Positions 62,899-64,000 of a stretch of DNA of 64,000 nt are shown in pieces. The stretch comes from Paulinella micropora (taxonomy: Eukaryota; Cercozoa; Imbricatea; Euglyphida; Paulinellidae). The number at the start of each line of letters is the position of its first letter. The stretch's first letter is position 1. The notes below the pieces were generated by a model. The model was not told the DNA's origin, searched no databases, and saw only the letters and a program-made list of their open reading frames with translations. The stretch is taken from contig WBZZ01004754.1 in NCBI GenBank assembly GCA_019918135.1, positions 25,001 to 89,000 of the forward strand. The letters are read 5' to 3'. A program made the position numbers and the translations under genes.

Positions 62899-63186
62899 TT
62901 ATCTTCTTTTTATTATTACCTTCTTATTTATACAATCTATATAAATATGAGGACCTTCCTTAGGTGCTTTTTCTTTGGATACATTATGTTTCAATTTCAT
63001 ATGTCGTGATTTATAAGCTCGTGATATAGTTGCGTAGCATTCTTTACACGTAATCTTTTCTAATGCTTTCTTATTTCTCTTATCTCTATTTTTGGTTTCG
63101 TATGATTTATTTTGTTGTTTAATGATGTCTTTTCTTTCGTCATATAGTTTCATTGCTTCTTCTAAAAGTTTTTGTGGTTCTTCCAT
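62899..63186 (-). CDS. Small C2H2-like zinc-finger protein
   Basis: 95 codons from the ATG at 63186. A charged helix (LLEEAMKLYDERKDIIKQQN), then ITCKECYATISRAYKSRHMKLKH, a Cys-x2-Cys...His-x4-His finger, then a basic end. It resembles the finger at the C-terminus of the adjacent GIY-YIG nuclease. Flanked by the two hairpins. Probably a DNA-binding accessory protein. Intact. Confidence 0.55.
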   Translation of the reverse strand: MEEPQKLLEEAMKLYDERKDIIKQQNKSYETKNRDKRNKKALEKITCKECYATISRAYKSRHMKLKHNVSKEKAPKEGPHIYIDCINKKVIIKRR

Positions 63187-63277
63187 TTTATACTATTTAC
63201 TGTTTCATTGTTTAAATGTTTAACGAATTTTGAAAATGTTTAGCGAAATAGCAAAATATGAGGATTTGGACTTAAAG

Positions 63278-63325
63278 ACACTTTTTTGGGGCATTTTTCT
63301 TGAAAAATGACCCTAAAAAAAGTGT
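63278..63325. terminator. Second hairpin, sister of 62847-62896
   Basis: ACACTTTTTTGGGGCATTTTTC paired with GAAAAATGACCCTAAAAAAAGTGT. The copies share flanking text (AAAGACAC before, AATTATCTTCT after), so a block of at least 70 bases was duplicated around the zinc-finger gene. Confidence 0.6.
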
Positions 63326-63480
63326 AATTATCTTCTACCAGCAACCAACAACAACCCACATTAACGTTAACAACCGGTACCGGTACCAACAACAACCAAG
63401 AACAGCCACAACAGATATCACAACAGATATCACAACAACAACCACAACGACAACCACAACAAGCCTGATCTAGGTCTGAC

Positions 63481-64000
63481 ATTGCGGTTTACGGCGGGTT
63501 ACGCTACCATATGTGACACACGAGGCCATCAGGCCGAGACTGTTGCTCCCGAAGGGAGGCCCCGCGGCCTAGAGCGGCCGCCGGAGGCGAATTTTTTTTT
63601 GATTCTTTATGAAAAAATGAAAATTTTATTTCCGAATGCTGTTAAGTTGTTGTTGTTGTTGTTGTTGTTGTAAAGTTTAATGATAATAATACAACGGTTG
63701 CAGAGCAATCTAATTAATATTAATATTAATCAATATTAACTAAACCAGTGGCAAGTTGGTGTGTGGCTTTCGACTCGTATGTGTATACCCCCAGATATAC
63801 GCCACTTCCGGAAAATAATCCAGTCATCGTGCCGATTCGAGACGCCAGAGCTTGCTCACTGCACTATATGATCCAGAGGCTCAAAAACAGAAAATATAGA
63901 AAGAGGAAAAGAGAGCCAGAGGACGTGCACTATAGTGGTCAACAACAGGGGAGGGAGAGGAGGAAAGGAAGTGAGAGAGGCAGACATGTTGTTGTTGTTG
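63481..64000. other. Right flank, mixed simple repeats
   Basis: (GTT)n at about 63647-63670 and at the very end. A frame from about 63728 to the window edge is open on the plus strand (VYTPRYTPLPENNPVIVPIR then a Lys/Arg-rich tail) and might be the start of an exon, but there is no supporting motif. No remainder of the gypsy integrase is visible. Confidence 0.3.

Larger units (their letters stand above)
52690..63480. mobile_element. Polinton-like / virophage-like element (partial)
   Basis: AT-rich block with compact genes: packaging ATPase, small basic protein, membrane protein, S74-terminated adhesin, retroviral-type integrase, GIY-YIG nuclease and zinc finger. This combination matches Polinton-like viruses and virophages of protists. 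The left boundary is clear because it breaks the gypsy integrase; the right boundary is set only by the end of the AT-rich gene block. I saw no terminal inverted repeats, and the leftmost gene runs open into gypsy sequence, so the left end is probably truncated. Confidence 0.75.

Noticed and set aside
52690..63480. Terminal inverted repeats of the Polinton-like element
   Set aside because: GTTGTGG-type text occurs at both ends, but only as low-complexity Gln/Thr codons; no alignable repeat was found by eye.
63240..63482. Cys-rich minus-strand ORF resembling a small cysteine-rich protein
   Set aside because: Composition is produced by CAACAA-type repeats; no conserved spacing, and it overlaps the hairpin.

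Overview
The window is eukaryotic and reads as a stack of mobile and virus-derived DNA with very little ordinary gene content. Support for a eukaryote: GT-AG introns I could splice in frame at four places, AATAAA-type polyadenylation signals, long tetranucleotide microsatellites, a tRNA-like SINE, LTR retrotransposons, a LINE and a DDE-like transposon gene. I cannot name the host. A protist is the most likely (an alga, or a unicellular relative of animals or fungi), because a Polinton-like virus and a GC-rich island with giant-virus-like gene content sit among the retroelements.

Layout. 1-1210: (GTAT)n-type microsatellites that reverse strand near 1084. 1214-2104: one plausible spliced GC-rich host gene. 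2355-2575: SINE-like unit with a tRNA-like head inside a TA repeat. 2790-5883: decayed Ty1/copia element (reverse transcriptase-RNase H end) and its 3' flank. 7325-14760: a second, larger copia element with gag, protease, integrase, RT-RNase H, tandem hairpins and a candidate 3' LTR. 16098-22230: Ty3/gypsy element 1 (gag, aspartic-protease-like region, RT, RNase H), fused without an integrase to a spliced DUF7869-like/transposase-like gene (22231-24535). 24830-25390: AT-rich island with a small AP2-like ORF. 25500-26700: fragment of another unidentified element.

26.8-43.2 kb: GC-rich island with poly-G/poly-C spacers. It encodes a nicotinamidase fused to an orphan domain, an F-box/LRR protein, a MYND protein, a Bro/KilA-like coiled-coil protein, a 52-residue spliced protein, an F-box protein, a Cys-pair protein, a kelch protein and a secreted FkbM methyltransferase. 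Such a mix (F-box, MYND, kelch, short introns, hairpin-rich spacers) recalls pandoravirus-like giant viruses, but no hallmark viral gene is present, so viral origin is an inference. 43.3-44.0 kb: tandem array of long fold-back units, cut by a LINE (43991-47620, minus strand).

48.2-52.69 kb: gypsy element 2, a sister of element 1, whose integrase core is broken at about 52690 by a Polinton-like/virophage-like element (52.69 to about 63.4 kb). That element keeps a packaging ATPase, small virion-type proteins, a membrane protein, a phage-like adhesin with NLYYT repeats, two discoidin-like domains and a peptidase S74 chaperone, a retroviral-type integrase, a GIY-YIG nuclease and a zinc-finger protein. 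I found no major capsid protein, protease, primase/helicase or polymerase, so it is probably partial.

Most long genes here are interrupted by one-base shifts, several in or beside homopolymers. Either the region is decaying or the assembly carries indel errors; reads would decide.
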